In this document: piece after piece, positions 20,602-29,311 of the stretch
Numbering within the stretch: the stretch's first letter is position 1
Layout of the letters: every line of letters starts with the position of its first letter
From: Massilia sp. TS11
GTDB taxonomy: Bacteria; Pseudomonadota; Gammaproteobacteria; Burkholderiales; Burkholderiaceae_D
Assembly: GCF_022012445.1 (NCBI RefSeq)
Contig: NZ_JAKLTS010000003.1
Location: 248,001-312,000, forward strand
Reading direction: 5' to 3'
DNA length: 64,000 nucleotides
Position numbers and translations under genes: made by a program
The notes under the pieces: generated by a model
Databases searched by the model: none
The model's input: only the letters and a program-made list of their open reading frames with translations
Told to the model about the DNA's origin: nothing

Positions 20602-21249
20602 ATGAATCTGCAAGAGCTGCTGCACGCCGCCGCCCCTGTGATGCTGCAGGGCGCGCTGTACACGCTGCTGTTCGCCGTGGCGGCGATGCTGGGCGGCCTG
20701 GCGATCGGCTTTCCGGTGGCCGTGATGCGCATGCTGCCGTATGCCGTGCTGCGCTGGCCGTCCGCCCTGTATGTCAGCGCAATGCGCGGCACGCCGCTGC
20801 TGGTGCAGATTTTCGTCATCTATTACGGCCTGCCCAGTATCGGCATCGAATTTGAGCCGGTCACGGCCGGCGTGCTGGCCCTGAGCCTGAATGCGGGCGC
20901 CTACCTGTCCGAAACCCTGCGCGGCGCGATCTCCAGCATTGCCCTGGGCCAGTGGCGCGCGGCCTATTCGCTCGGCCTCAATTACTGGCAGACGCTGGGC
21001 TATGTGGTGCTGCCGCAGGCCCTGCGCGTGGCGGTACCCTCGATGAGCAATACCCTGATCAGCCTGATCAAGGATACCTCGCTGGTGTCGGTGATTACGG
21101 TGACCGAGCTGATGCTCGCCACCAAGGAGGTGATCGCCGCGACCTTTCAGCCGCTGCCGCTGTACTGCGCCGCGGCCCTGGTCTACTGGGCCCTGAGCCT
21201 GCTGTTCGAAGCCCTGCAGGGCTATGCCGAGCGGCGCCTGCGCCACTAA
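20602..21249 (+). CDS. Amino-acid ABC transporter permease
   Basis: A 215-residue inner-membrane permease of the His/Glu/Gln/Arg family, with membrane segments near 15-40, 55-80, 90-110 and 180-205. The EAA-like loop that contacts the ATPase is visible as LGQWRAAYSLGLNYWQTLGYVVLPQALRVAVPS, positions about 114-146. It pairs with the binding protein just upstream and resembles cystine permeases TcyL/YecS. The stop codon overlaps the convergent BLUF gene by 4 bases. No ATPase subunit gene is adjacent, so it must use one encoded elsewhere. Confidence 0.87.
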   Translation: MNLQELLHAAAPVMLQGALYTLLFAVAAMLGGLAIGFPVAVMRMLPYAVLRWPSALYVSAMRGTPLLVQIFVIYYGLPSIGIEFEPVTAGVLALSLNAGAYLSETLRGAISSIALGQWRAAYSLGLNYWQTLGYVVLPQALRVAVPSMSNTLISLIKDTSLVSVITVTELMLATKEVIAATFQPLPLYCAAALVYWALSLLFEALQGYAERRLRH

Positions 21250-21662
21250 CGGCCGCTGCGGAACATCTCGATCAGTTCGTGCACGCCGCTGTGATCGGCG
21301 CGCGTGGGGCTGCGGTCGCGTCCGAGATTCATGTAGTGGCTGTAGCCGGGCGTATTGTGCAGCTCAGGATCGTCCAGATCGCGAAAGCCCATGCCCCAGC
21401 CTTCGAAAAAGCGGGTGTCCGCCGGTTCTTCGATGATCAGCATCGGGCCGGTGTGGCGCGCATCGCGCACGATCTTGCGGTACAGCGTGCGCACGGCCTC
21501 GGGTTCGCCTTCCAGCACTTGCATGAAATTGCCGCCTTTGTAGAGCAGCAGGCCGGTGATGCCAAGGCGGGCATTATTCTCGCGCGCCGCTTCCAGCAGG
21601 TCGAGCAGTTCAGATTTGGTCAGCTCCCGGGTGGCGGAACTGAGATAGACGAGGCGCAGCAC
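21246..21662 (-). CDS. BLUF-domain blue-light sensor
   Basis: A short 138-residue protein made of one BLUF domain (residues 1-95) and a tail of about 40 residues without a recognisable output domain. The flavin-binding residues are all present with the same spacing as in AppA: Tyr6, Asn30, Gln48 and Trp89. It should bind FAD and respond to blue light, probably by contacting a partner protein. I chose the GTG at 21662 because AGGA lies 8 bases upstream and the protein then begins MLRLVYLSSAT as usual for BLUF proteins; a longer ATG version at 21710 would add unrelated residues. Convergent with the ABC permease gene (4-base overlap). Confidence 0.85.
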   Translation of the reverse strand: MLRLVYLSSATRELTKSELLDLLEAARENNARLGITGLLLYKGGNFMQVLEGEPEAVRTLYRKIVRDARHTGPMLIIEEPADTRFFEGWGMGFRDLDDPELHNTPGYSHYMNLGRDRSPTRADHSGVHELIEMFRSGR

Positions 21663-21721
21663 AAAATTTCCTGATATGTACGAACGCGCCCATCCTAGCA
21701 TTGCTCGCAAGTAATGACAAT

Positions 21722-21757
21722 GGTAAAAAAAGAAACGCGGGACCGGCCCGCGTTTTC
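21722..21757 (-). terminator. Intrinsic terminator after the ETF-QO gene
   Basis: A 9-bp stem (AAACGCGGG at 21733-21741 with CCCGCGTTT at 21747-21755, loop ACCGG) followed, on the minus strand, by a T-rich run. It lies 5 bases beyond the ETF-QO stop. Confidence 0.8.
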
Positions 21758-21761
21758 TTGG

Positions 21762-23432
21762 TTACATGTTCGGATAATTGGGTCCGCCGCCACCTTCGGG
21801 CACCACCCAGACGATGTTCTGGGTCGGGTCCTTGATGTCGCAGGTCTTGCAGTGGACGCAGTTCTGCGCATTGATCTGCAGACGGTCGCCGCCCTCATCG
21901 GTCTTCACGAACTCATACACGCCGGCCGGGCAGTAGCGCGCCTCCGGCCCGGCGAACTTGGCCAGATTCACCTGCACCGGCACCGAGGCGTCTTTCAGCG
22001 TCAGGTGCACCGGCTGGTCTTCCGTATGGTTGGTGTTGGAGATGAACACCGAGGACAGGCGGTCGAAGGTGATCTTGCCATCGGGCTTGGGATAGACGAT
22101 GGGCGTGAACTCCGAGGCCGGGCGCAGGCAGGCGTGGTCGGGCTGATGGTGGCGCAGGGTCCACGGCGCCTTGCCGCGGAAGACGATCTGGTCGATGCCA
22201 GTCATGATCGTGCCCAGCACCAGACCCTTGCTCATCCACGGCTTCACATTGCGCGCCACATGCAGTTCCTCGTGCAGCCAGGAGTTGGCGAAGGACTCGG
22301 CATACGCGCCCAGTTCGTCGCTCTGGCGCTCGGCGCCCAGGGCCGCAAAGGCCGCCTCGGCCGCCAGCATGCCGCTCTTGATGGCCGCGTGCGAGCCCTT
22401 AATCCGGCTCATGTTGAGGAAGCCGGCGTCGCAACCGATCAGGGCGCCGCCGGGGAAGACGAACTTGGGCAGCGACTGCAGGCCGCCGGCCGCGATTGCC
22501 CGCGCGCCGTAGGCGATGCGCTTGCCGCCTTCAAAATAGTGGCGGATGGCCGGGTGCGTTTTGTAGCGCTGGAATTCTTCGTAGGGCGACAGGTAGGGAT
22601 TGGCGTAGTTGAGGCCGACGACATAGCCGACCGCGACCTGATTGTTCTCCAGGTGATACAGGAAGGAGCCGCCATAGGTGTCGTTGTCGAGCGGCCAGCC
22701 GGCCGTGTGGATCACCAGGCCAGGCTGATGCTTGGCCGGATCGATTTCCCACAGTTCCTTGATGCCGATGCCGAAAGCTTGCGGGTCCTTGCCTTCGTCG
22801 AGCTTGTATTTGGCGATCAGCTGCTTGCCCAGATGGCCGCGCGCGCCTTCCGCAAAGAAGGTGTATTTGGCGTGCAGTTCCATGCCGAGCTGGAAGGAGT
22901 CGAGCGGCTCGCCTTCGCGGCCGACGCCCATATTCCCGGTGGCCACGCCCTTGACCGAGCCATCTTCGTTGTACAGCACTTCGGCGGCCGCGAAGCCGGG
23001 GAAGATTTCCACGCCGAGCGCTTCGGCCTGCTGGCCGAGCCAGCGCACGACATTGGCCAGCGAGATGATGTAGTTGCCGTCGTTGTGCAGGCACTGCGGC
23101 AGCAGGAAGTGGGGCGTGTGGATCACGCCTTTTTCAGTCAGGAACAGGAAGCGGTCTTCGGTCACCGGCTGGTTCAGCGGCGCGCCCATTTCCTTCCAGT
23201 TCGGGAACAGTTCATCCAGTGCACGCGGGTCCATCACGGCGCCCGACAGGATGTGCGCGCCCAGTTCGCTGCCTTTTTCCAGCACGCACACGGACACTTC
23301 GCGGCCCTGTTCGTCAGCTTGTTGTTTCAGTCGAATCGCAGCCGACAGGCCGGCCGGGCCACCGCCGACGATGACGACGTCATATTCCATCGCGTCGCGC
23401 GGACCAAATTGTTCAAGTAGGGACTGGGACAT
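21762..23432 (-). CDS. Electron transfer flavoprotein-ubiquinone oxidoreductase
   Basis: A 556-residue protein that passes electrons from electron-transfer flavoprotein (beta-oxidation, amino-acid and choline catabolism) to ubiquinone at the inner membrane. The FAD dinucleotide-binding motif VVIVGGGPAGLSAAIRLKQQ is near residues 18-37. The C-terminal 4Fe-4S ferredoxin-like domain has YCPAGVYEF and CVHCKTCDIKDPTQNIVW, supplying four cluster cysteines. Length matches the family (about 550). The ATG at 23432 gives MSQSLLEQFGPRDAM, normal for the family; a longer open frame upstream is antisense to the SDR gene and is disregarded. Followed by a terminator. Often named etfD or etfQO. Confidence 0.95.
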   Translation of the reverse strand: MSQSLLEQFGPRDAMEYDVVIVGGGPAGLSAAIRLKQQADEQGREVSVCVLEKGSELGAHILSGAVMDPRALDELFPNWKEMGAPLNQPVTEDRFLFLTEKGVIHTPHFLLPQCLHNDGNYIISLANVVRWLGQQAEALGVEIFPGFAAAEVLYNEDGSVKGVATGNMGVGREGEPLDSFQLGMELHAKYTFFAEGARGHLGKQLIAKYKLDEGKDPQAFGIGIKELWEIDPAKHQPGLVIHTAGWPLDNDTYGGSFLYHLENNQVAVGYVVGLNYANPYLSPYEEFQRYKTHPAIRHYFEGGKRIAYGARAIAAGGLQSLPKFVFPGGALIGCDAGFLNMSRIKGSHAAIKSGMLAAEAAFAALGAERQSDELGAYAESFANSWLHEELHVARNVKPWMSKGLVLGTIMTGIDQIVFRGKAPWTLRHHQPDHACLRPASEFTPIVYPKPDGKITFDRLSSVFISNTNHTEDQPVHLTLKDASVPVQVNLAKFAGPEARYCPAGVYEFVKTDEGGDRLQINAQNCVHCKTCDIKDPTQNIVWVVPEGGGGPNYPNM

Positions 23433-23574
23433 TGTTCGGGTGAGTGGATTGGAAAAGCACGAGTGTGCGGGTTTTTGGGCGGGATTGCAACTTGGGGCGC
23501 CTGCGTTTAGACGCGTCCATCTAATCGCTGCGCAGTGTAAGATACTACGGACGAGAGAAATGGAGGAGCCGATC

Positions 23575-24351
23575 GTGGGCATTGAGGTGAATTTCGAAGG
23601 CAAAATCGCGCTGGTGACCGGCGCGTCGAGCGGGCTGGGTGCGCGTTTTGCGAAGGCCCTGGCCGGCGCCGGCGCCCAGGTGGTGCTGGCCTCGCGCCGT
23701 GTGGACCGGCTCAAGGAGCTGCGCGCCGAGATCGAGGCCGAGGGCGGCGCGGCCCATGTCGTGACCCTCGATGTGACCGATCTGGCCAGCATCAAGGCGG
23801 CCATCGCCCATGCCGAAACGGAGGCCGGGCCGATTGACATCCTGGTCAATAATTCGGGTGTATCAACCACGCAACGCCTGCTCGATGTCAGCCCCGAGGA
23901 CTACGCCTACGTGATGGATACCAATCTGCGCGGGGCCTTCTTTGTCGCCCAGCAGACGGCCAAGCGCATGATCGCGCGCGCCAAGGGCGACCCGCGCAAG
24001 CAGCACCGCATCATCAATATCGCCTCGGTGGCCGGCCTGCGCGTGATGCCGCAGATCGGCATCTATTGCATGAGCAAGGCTGGCGTCGTGCAGATGACCA
24101 AGGCCATGGCCGTGGAATGGGGCAAGTACAACATCAATGTCAACGCCATCTGCCCCGGCTACATCCGCACCGAAATCAACGAGGACTATTTCGACACCGA
24201 CCAGGGCATCAAACTGATGGAAATGCTGCCGCGCAAACGCACGGGCAAACCGGAAGACCTCGATGGCCTGCTGCTCTTGCTGGCGGCCGAAGAATCGCAC
24301 TTCATCAACGGCGCCATCATCACGGCCGACGATGGCATGACGGCCCAGTAA
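23575..24351 (+). CDS. SDR family oxidoreductase
   Basis: A 258-residue classical short-chain dehydrogenase. The NAD(P)-binding TGASSGLG motif is near residues 14-21, the NNSG motif is present, and the catalytic Ser, Tyr and Lys occur as INIASVAG and YCMSKAG; PGYIRTEI follows. I chose GTG at 23575 because GGAGGA at 23562-23567 sits 7 bases before it; an ATG at 23560 lies ahead of that ribosome-binding site. The cofactor cannot be fixed, but the Arg pair after ASRR in the second strand suggests NADP. The substrate is unknown. Divergent from ETF-QO and convergent with the PAS-LuxR gene. Confidence 0.88.
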   Translation: MGIEVNFEGKIALVTGASSGLGARFAKALAGAGAQVVLASRRVDRLKELRAEIEAEGGAAHVVTLDVTDLASIKAAIAHAETEAGPIDILVNNSGVSTTQRLLDVSPEDYAYVMDTNLRGAFFVAQQTAKRMIARAKGDPRKQHRIINIASVAGLRVMPQIGIYCMSKAGVVQMTKAMAVEWGKYNINVNAICPGYIRTEINEDYFDTDQGIKLMEMLPRKRTGKPEDLDGLLLLLAAEESHFINGAIITADDGMTAQ

Positions 24352-24358
24352 GGCCCGC

Positions 24359-24919
24359 TCAGGCCGCCAGGCCGAAGAGCTTCTTGATGAGCTCGGAGGA
24401 ATTGGCGGCGCTGAATTTGCGCATCAGGCGCGCGCGGTGCATCTCCACCGTGCGCGGGCTGAGGTCGGTGTCGCGCGCAATCTGCTTGCTGGTTTTTCCT
24501 TCCACCAGCAGGGCCGCGATCTCGCGTTCGCGCGCCGTCAGCTCGGCCGTGACGGGGCGCTTTTCGCTCACATCCTCAAAGGTCCAGACGCCAGCGCCCA
24601 GCGGGCGGGCCGGATCGAGCGCGCGGCCGCTCACATGGCACCAAAACAGCTCGCCATTGGCGCGGCGCATGATGCGCTCGTCCGAATAGCTGCCTTTCTT
24701 GTTCATGATGGGCACGATGCGCGCGCCCGTGCGCAGGAACTCGTCGGCCGTCGGGTAGAGCTGCTGGAAGGACATGCCCGCCAGTTCCGCGAGCCGGTAG
24801 CCGAACATGTCGGCCAGCGCCTGGTTGGCGGCCTGGATGATCCGCTCGTCGGAAATGCACATGCCAACCGGCGCGAACTGGAAAATCGTCTCGTAGTCGA
24901 AGGCGTAAGAAGAGGGCAT
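24359..24919 (-). CDS. PAS-LuxR transcriptional regulator
   Basis: A 186-residue regulator: a PAS domain (about 8-115) and a C-terminal LuxR-type helix-turn-helix (about 123-182; [43 protein letters not shown]). It has no receiver domain, so the PAS domain is probably the sensor, with an unknown small ligand or cofactor. It is divergent from scoA-scoB, so control of ketone-body/acetoacetate use is a reasonable guess. A GTAGTTCTAC inverted repeat lies between them. Confidence 0.85.
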   Translation of the reverse strand: MPSSYAFDYETIFQFAPVGMCISDERIIQAANQALADMFGYRLAELAGMSFQQLYPTADEFLRTGARIVPIMNKKGSYSDERIMRRANGELFWCHVSGRALDPARPLGAGVWTFEDVSEKRPVTAELTAREREIAALLVEGKTSKQIARDTDLSPRTVEMHRARLMRKFSAANSSELIKKLFGLAA

Positions 24920-24926
24920 CGGGCCG

Positions 24927-24936
24927 GTAGTTCTAC
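24927..24936. promoter_or_regulatory. Candidate operator GTAG-TT-CTAC
   Basis: A 4-bp inverted repeat with a 2-base centre located 8 bases upstream of the PAS-LuxR start and 75 bases before scoA. It could be a binding site for the adjacent LuxR-type protein. It is short enough to occur by chance, so support is weak. Confidence 0.25.
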
Positions 24937-25010
24937 GGTATTGTGATTTGAACAGGGCTATTTTAAGCTCAGTCCCCGGTTTATCTAAAACTGATCATAT
25001 TGGGAGACGT

Positions 25011-25709
25011 ATGAATAAAGTGTACCCTGACGCGGCCTCGGCGCTGGCCGGCATCGTCCAAGATGGCCAGACCATCGCGGTCGGCGGCTTCGGCCTGTGC
25101 GGCATTCCGGAGGCCCTGATTGCGGCCCTGCGCGACTCGGGTGTCAAAGACCTGACCGCCATTTCGAATAACGCAGGTGTCGATGGCTTTGGCCTGGGCA
25201 TGCTGCTGACGACGCGCCAGATCAAGAAAATGATCTCGTCCTATGTCGGCGAGAACAAGGAATTCGAACGCCAGTATCTGGCCGGCGAACTCCAGCTCGA
25301 ATTCACGCCCCAGGGCACGCTGGCCGAAAAGCTGCGTGCGGGCGGCGCCGGCATTCCGGCTTTCTTCACCAAGACCGGCGTCGGCACCATCGTCGCCGAG
25401 GGTAAGGAAACCCGCGAGTTCGATGGCGAAACCTATGTGATGGAACGCAGCCTCGTGGCCGACGTCTCCCTGGTCAAGGCCTGGAAGGCCGACAAGGCCG
25501 GCAATCTCGTCTACCGCAAAACGGCGCGCAACTTCAATCCGAATGTGGCCACGGCTGGCAAGATCACCGTGGTCGAAGTCGAGGAGCTGGTCGAGATCGG
25601 CGCGCTCGATCCGGATGAAGTGCACACGCCGGGCATTTTCGTGCACCGGATCGTCGTCAACGCGACCCCGGAAAAGCGCATCGAACAGCGCACCGTGCGC
25701 GCCAACTAA
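25011..25709 (+). CDS. scoA: 3-oxoacid CoA-transferase subunit A
   Basis: A 232-residue alpha subunit of succinyl-CoA:3-oxoacid CoA-transferase. It starts [14 protein letters not shown] and has the glycine-rich [17 protein letters not shown] and the conserved [14 protein letters not shown] and [29 protein letters not shown] segments. The enzyme moves CoA between succinate and acetoacetate, so that acetoacetate enters central metabolism as acetoacetyl-CoA. The ATG at 25011 follows GGGAGACGT. The B subunit follows 18 bases downstream; the operon ends in a strong terminator. Cytoplasmic. Confidence 0.94.
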   Translation: MNKVYPDAASALAGIVQDGQTIAVGGFGLCGIPEALIAALRDSGVKDLTAISNNAGVDGFGLGMLLTTRQIKKMISSYVGENKEFERQYLAGELQLEFTPQGTLAEKLRAGGAGIPAFFTKTGVGTIVAEGKETREFDGETYVMERSLVADVSLVKAWKADKAGNLVYRKTARNFNPNVATAGKITVVEVEELVEIGALDPDEVHTPGIFVHRIVVNATPEKRIEQRTVRAN

Positions 25710-25727
25710 GCCAAGCGGAGACAGAAC

Positions 25728-26378
25728 ATGGCATGGAATCGTAATGAAATGGCTGCACGCGCGGCCAAAGAGCTGCAAGACGGCTTTTATGTGAACCTCG
25801 GCATTGGTCTGCCGACCCTGGTGGCCAACTATGTGCCGGCCGATATCGAAGTCTTCCTGCAGTCGGAAAACGGCCTGCTCGGCATCGGCCCCTTCCCGAG
25901 CGAAGCGGAAGTCGACGCCGACCTGATCAATGCGGGCAAGCAGACCGTGACGGCGCTGCCGGGCGCGGCCTTCTTCAGCTCGGCCGACTCCTTCGGCATG
26001 ATCCGCGGCGGCAAAATCAACCTGGCCATCCTCGGCGCCATGCAGGTGTCGGACAAGGGCGATCTGGCCAACTGGATGATCCCCGGGAAGATGGTGAAAG
26101 GCATGGGCGGAGCGATGGACCTGGTGGCCGGGGTCAAGCGCGTCGTGGTGCTGATGGAACATGTGGCCACGGCCAAGGATGGCAGCACCTCGCACAAGAT
26201 CCTGCCGGCCTGCACCTTGCCGTTGACGGGCGTGGGCGTGGTCGACCTGATCATCACCGACCTCGGTGTTATGGAAGTAACGGGTTCTGTTTTGAAAGTA
26301 ACGGAGCTCGCACCGGGCGTCACCAAGGAGCAGATCCAGGCCGCCACCGGCGTGCCGCTCGACCTGTCGGCCGTATAA
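25728..26378 (+). CDS. scoB: 3-oxoacid CoA-transferase subunit B
   Basis: A 216-residue beta subunit. The catalytic glutamate that forms the covalent CoA thioester is Glu47 in the [10 protein letters not shown] motif, after [14 protein letters not shown]. The conserved [20 protein letters not shown] segment follows. Works with ScoA. GGAGACAGAAC precedes the ATG. Nearby 3-hydroxybutyrate dehydrogenase (29312-30106) makes acetoacetate, so the two together allow growth on 3-hydroxybutyrate or PHB breakdown products. Confidence 0.94.
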   Translation: MAWNRNEMAARAAKELQDGFYVNLGIGLPTLVANYVPADIEVFLQSENGLLGIGPFPSEAEVDADLINAGKQTVTALPGAAFFSSADSFGMIRGGKINLAILGAMQVSDKGDLANWMIPGKMVKGMGGAMDLVAGVKRVVVLMEHVATAKDGSTSHKILPACTLPLTGVGVVDLIITDLGVMEVTGSVLKVTELAPGVTKEQIQAATGVPLDLSAV

Positions 26379-26396
26379 CGCGGCAAGCGATGGCGT

Positions 26397-26432
26397 AAAA
26401 AAGGCCGGCAGCGATGCCGGCCTTTTTCTTTT
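26397..26432 (+). terminator. Intrinsic terminator of scoA-scoB
   Basis: A long perfect stem (AAGGCCGGCA at 26401-26410 with TGCCGGCCTT at 26415-26424, loop GCGA), extended by A/T pairs and followed by a T run. It begins about 19 bases after the scoB stop. Confidence 0.9.
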
Positions 26433-26458
26433 AGCGCGGCGTAGCCGGTTAGAAAAAA

Positions 26459-26514
26459 TGGGGTCAGACCCCATTTTTCCCCGCAGATAAATGGGGTCTG
26501 CCCCCGATTTTTCT
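26459..26514. repeat. Dispersed GGGGTC palindromic repeat, copy 1
   Basis: Two palindromic halves, GGGGTCAGACCCC and GGGGTCTGCCCCC, flank a spacer that reads ATTTTTCCCCGCAGATAAAT. A nearly identical element lies at 60278-60333. It sits between two convergent terminators (scoB and dctA). Such elements resemble REP sequences; no transposase is nearby. Confidence 0.8.
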
Positions 26515-26519
26515 GGGCG

Positions 26520-26547
26520 AAAAAAAGGGCCGCTGTTGCGGCCCCTT
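26520..26547 (-). terminator. Intrinsic terminator of dctA
   Basis: GGGCCGC at 26527-26533 pairs with GCGGCCC at 26538-26544 (loop TGTT). On the minus strand it is followed by a run of seven T. It lies 18 bases after the dctA stop. Confidence 0.85.
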
Positions 26548-26564
26548 GGGGTTGGTGCGGGGAA

Positions 26565-27866
26565 TTATTTGGCGGTGTCAGGCACCGACACGGGTGCGCT
26601 GTGCACCTCGGTCGTGGGATGGGCGAGTTCGCGCGCCAGCGTTGCCTGGTCGAGCTCTTTTTCCCACTTCGAGACGACGATCGTGGCCACGCCGTTGCCG
26701 ACGAAATTGGTCAGCGCGCGGCATTCGCTCATGAAGCGGTCGATGCCGAGGATCAGGGCCATGCCGGCCACCGGGATCGTCGGCACCACGGCCAGCGTGG
26801 CCGCCAGGGTGATGAAGCCGGCGCCGGTGATGCCCGATGCGCCTTTCGAAGTCAGCATGGCGACGCCGAGGATGGTCAGCTGCTGGGTCAGGGTCAGGTC
26901 GGTATTGGTGGCTTGGGCCACGAACAGGGCGGCCATCGTCATGTAGATATTGGTGCCGTCAAGGTTGAACGAATAGCCGGTCGGCACGACCAGGCCAACC
27001 ACCGGCTTGGAGCAGCCAAGCTTCTCGAGCTTGCGCATCAGGCCGGGCAGGGCGCTCTCCGAGGACGAGGTGCCGAGCACGATCAGCAGCTCTTCCTTGA
27101 TATAGCTGATGAAACGCGTGATCGAGAAACCGGTCATGCGGGCGATGGTGCCCAGCACGACGAACACGAACAGCAGGCAGGTCAGATAGAAGGAGCCCAT
27201 CAGTTTCATCAGCGGCAGCAGCGAGGCCAGGCCGAATTTGCCGATCGTGAAGGCCATGGCGCCGAACGCGCCGATCGGGGCGGCCTTCATGATGATGGCC
27301 ACCACGCCGAACACGGCATGCGAAATCACGTCGATGGCCTGGGTGACCGGGCGGCCAAACTCGCCCATGCGCGAGATGGCGAAACCGAACAGGATCGCAA
27401 TCAGCAGCACCTGCAGGATGTCGCCCTTGGCAAAGGCATCGACAAAGGTGCTGGGGATGATGTTGAGCACGAAGTCGACGGTCGACTGGGCCTTGGCCTT
27501 GGCCGTGAACTCGGCGATGGCCTTGGTGTCGAGCTTGGCCGGATCGGCATTGAAGCCGGCACCCGGTTGCATGTAATTAGCCACGATCAGGCCGATGATC
27601 AGGGCGATCGTCGACACCACCTCGAAATACAGCAGGGCCTTGCCGCCGACGCGGCCGACCTTCTTCATGTCTTGCATGCCGGCGATACCGGACACCACGG
27701 TGCAGAAGATCACCGGGGCAATGATCATCTTGATCAGCTTGATGAAGCCGTCGCCGAGCGGCTTCATGTCGGTGGCGAGACTGGGATACCAGACCCCGAG
27801 CAGCACGCCGCAGGCGATGGCAAACAACACCTGGACGTAGAGGATCTTGTAGAAGGGCTTTTTCAT
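26565..27866 (-). CDS. dctA: C4-dicarboxylate/H+ (cation) symporter DctA
   Basis: A 433-residue inner-membrane symporter of the DAACS family, of normal length. It starts [17 protein letters not shown] and has the family-defining serine-rich [14 protein letters not shown] loop, [13 protein letters not shown] and the [19 protein letters not shown] motif. It imports succinate, fumarate, malate and related acids. Preceded by a long A/T-poor intergenic region with a CTACGTAG palindrome at 27952-27959 and followed by a terminator. It lies between the scoAB and bdhA genes, so the region serves short-chain organic acid use. Confidence 0.93.
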   Translation of the reverse strand: MKKPFYKILYVQVLFAIACGVLLGVWYPSLATDMKPLGDGFIKLIKMIIAPVIFCTVVSGIAGMQDMKKVGRVGGKALLYFEVVSTIALIIGLIVANYMQPGAGFNADPAKLDTKAIAEFTAKAKAQSTVDFVLNIIPSTFVDAFAKGDILQVLLIAILFGFAISRMGEFGRPVTQAIDVISHAVFGVVAIIMKAAPIGAFGAMAFTIGKFGLASLLPLMKLMGSFYLTCLLFVFVVLGTIARMTGFSITRFISYIKEELLIVLGTSSSESALPGLMRKLEKLGCSKPVVGLVVPTGYSFNLDGTNIYMTMAALFVAQATNTDLTLTQQLTILGVAMLTSKGASGITGAGFITLAATLAVVPTIPVAGMALILGIDRFMSECRALTNFVGNGVATIVVSKWEKELDQATLARELAHPTTEVHSAPVSVPDTAK

Positions 27867-27989
27867 GGCGCGATGCGGCGAGGGTGGAGGATGAATCGCA
27901 TCATCGCGCGCACTGCCTTGGGGCGCTATTGTGGATTACGCATAGTGGAAACTACGTAGGCCCCACCCACGCCGGTGCAGGCACGCACC

Positions 27990-29258
27990 TCAATCGTGCC
28001 GCACGACCTCGCCGTTCTTCATCACGAAGCGCACTTGCTGCACGGCGCCGATGTCGCGCGTGGGGTCGCCTTCGACGGCCACCAGGTCGGCCAGCAGGCC
28101 GTTCTGGATGGCGCCCAGCTCGGCACTCTTGTCGATGACCTGGGCCGCGACCACGGTGGCGCTGCGCAGGGCTTCCAGCGGGCTCATGCCAAGCTTGACC
28201 ATCCAGATCAGCTCGCGCGCGCTGGTGCCGTGGGCGAACACGCCGACGTCGCTGCCGCAAGCGATCGTCACGCCGAGCTTGCGCGCCAGCTGGAAGGCGC
28301 GCGCGGCCTGCTGCATCGATGCGCTCGGCGGGCCGCCGCGCTGGTACTTCTGAAAGTATTCGCTGGTCGCTTCGGGCGCGGTCAGCGTGGGGACGTAGAC
28401 GGTCTTGCGCTCGGCCATCAGGCGGAAGGTCGCCTCGCTGGCGCCATAGCCGTGTTCGATGGTATCGACCCCGGCCAGCACGGCCATGCGGATCGCGTCG
28501 TCGGTGGCGGCATGGGCGGCCACTTTGCGGCCCGACTGGTGCGCGGCCTGGACGATGGCATTCATTTCTTCCTGCGACAGGGTGGGGCGCGCCGTGCCGT
28601 TCGGGCCGAAGCGGTAGTCGGCATAGAACTTGATCCAGTCGGCGCCGTGGGCGGCCTGCTCGCGCACGGCTTTCACGGCTTCGTCCACGCCGGTGACTTC
28701 CTGCGCGCCCTGGGGGAAGGCGTGGTCGTGGCGGTAGTTGCGCGGCGCCGGGCCGTAGGTGTGGGTGGCGACGATGGCCTTGGTGGCGATCAGCAGGCGC
28801 GGGCCGGGGATGATGCCTTCGTCGATCGCGCGCTTGATCGACACGTCGGCATACTCGGCGCCCTCAGTGCCGAGGTCGCGCAGCGTGGTGAAGCCGGACT
28901 GCAGGGTGAGAGCGGCGTGGCGCACGGCCAGCATGCTGCGGTATTCGATCGGCTCTTTCAGCACCTGGTCGTCCCACAGCACTTCGTTATACGGGTGCAG
29001 CAGCACGTGCGAGTGCAGGTCCATCAGACCGGGGATCAGGGTCTTGCCGGGCAGGGCGATGCGGCGCGCGTTGGCCGGCACCCGCAGACTGGCGGCCGGT
29101 CCGACCGCCGTGATGCGCTTGCCTTCGACCAGCACGGCCCAGCCGCTGTGGGGCGCGCTATCGCCGGTCCAGACGGCCGCCGGTTCGAGCAGCACGGCGG
29201 GGTCGGCGGCCCGGGCCAGGCCGCAGATGAGGGCAAGGACGACAAGTAGATGGCGCAT
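27990..29258 (-). CDS. Exported amidohydrolase (imidazolonepropionase/prolidase-like)
   Basis: A 422-residue amidohydrolase-superfamily protein with a Sec signal peptide (cleavage near LARA). Metal-site motifs are DLHSHVLLH after strand 1, a Lys in the ADWIKFYAD segment that could be the carboxylated bridging residue, AAHAATDDA, IEHGYGAS and GSDVGVFAHG with the last Asp. It should hydrolyse a peptide or cyclic amide in the periplasm; close relatives include Xaa-Pro/Xaa-Arg dipeptidases (Sgx-type) but the substrate is not certain. It stands between dctA and bdhA on the same strand with a 53-base gap to bdhA. Confidence 0.85.
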   Translation of the reverse strand: MRHLLVVLALICGLARAADPAVLLEPAAVWTGDSAPHSGWAVLVEGKRITAVGPAASLRVPANARRIALPGKTLIPGLMDLHSHVLLHPYNEVLWDDQVLKEPIEYRSMLAVRHAALTLQSGFTTLRDLGTEGAEYADVSIKRAIDEGIIPGPRLLIATKAIVATHTYGPAPRNYRHDHAFPQGAQEVTGVDEAVKAVREQAAHGADWIKFYADYRFGPNGTARPTLSQEEMNAIVQAAHQSGRKVAAHAATDDAIRMAVLAGVDTIEHGYGASEATFRLMAERKTVYVPTLTAPEATSEYFQKYQRGGPPSASMQQAARAFQLARKLGVTIACGSDVGVFAHGTSARELIWMVKLGMSPLEALRSATVVAAQVIDKSAELGAIQNGLLADLVAVEGDPTRDIGAVQQVRFVMKNGEVVRHD

Positions 29259-29311
29259 GTTTTCATTCCTGAAATCGTGAACGCGCCATCATAGCCCGAA
29301 ACGGGCCGGGC

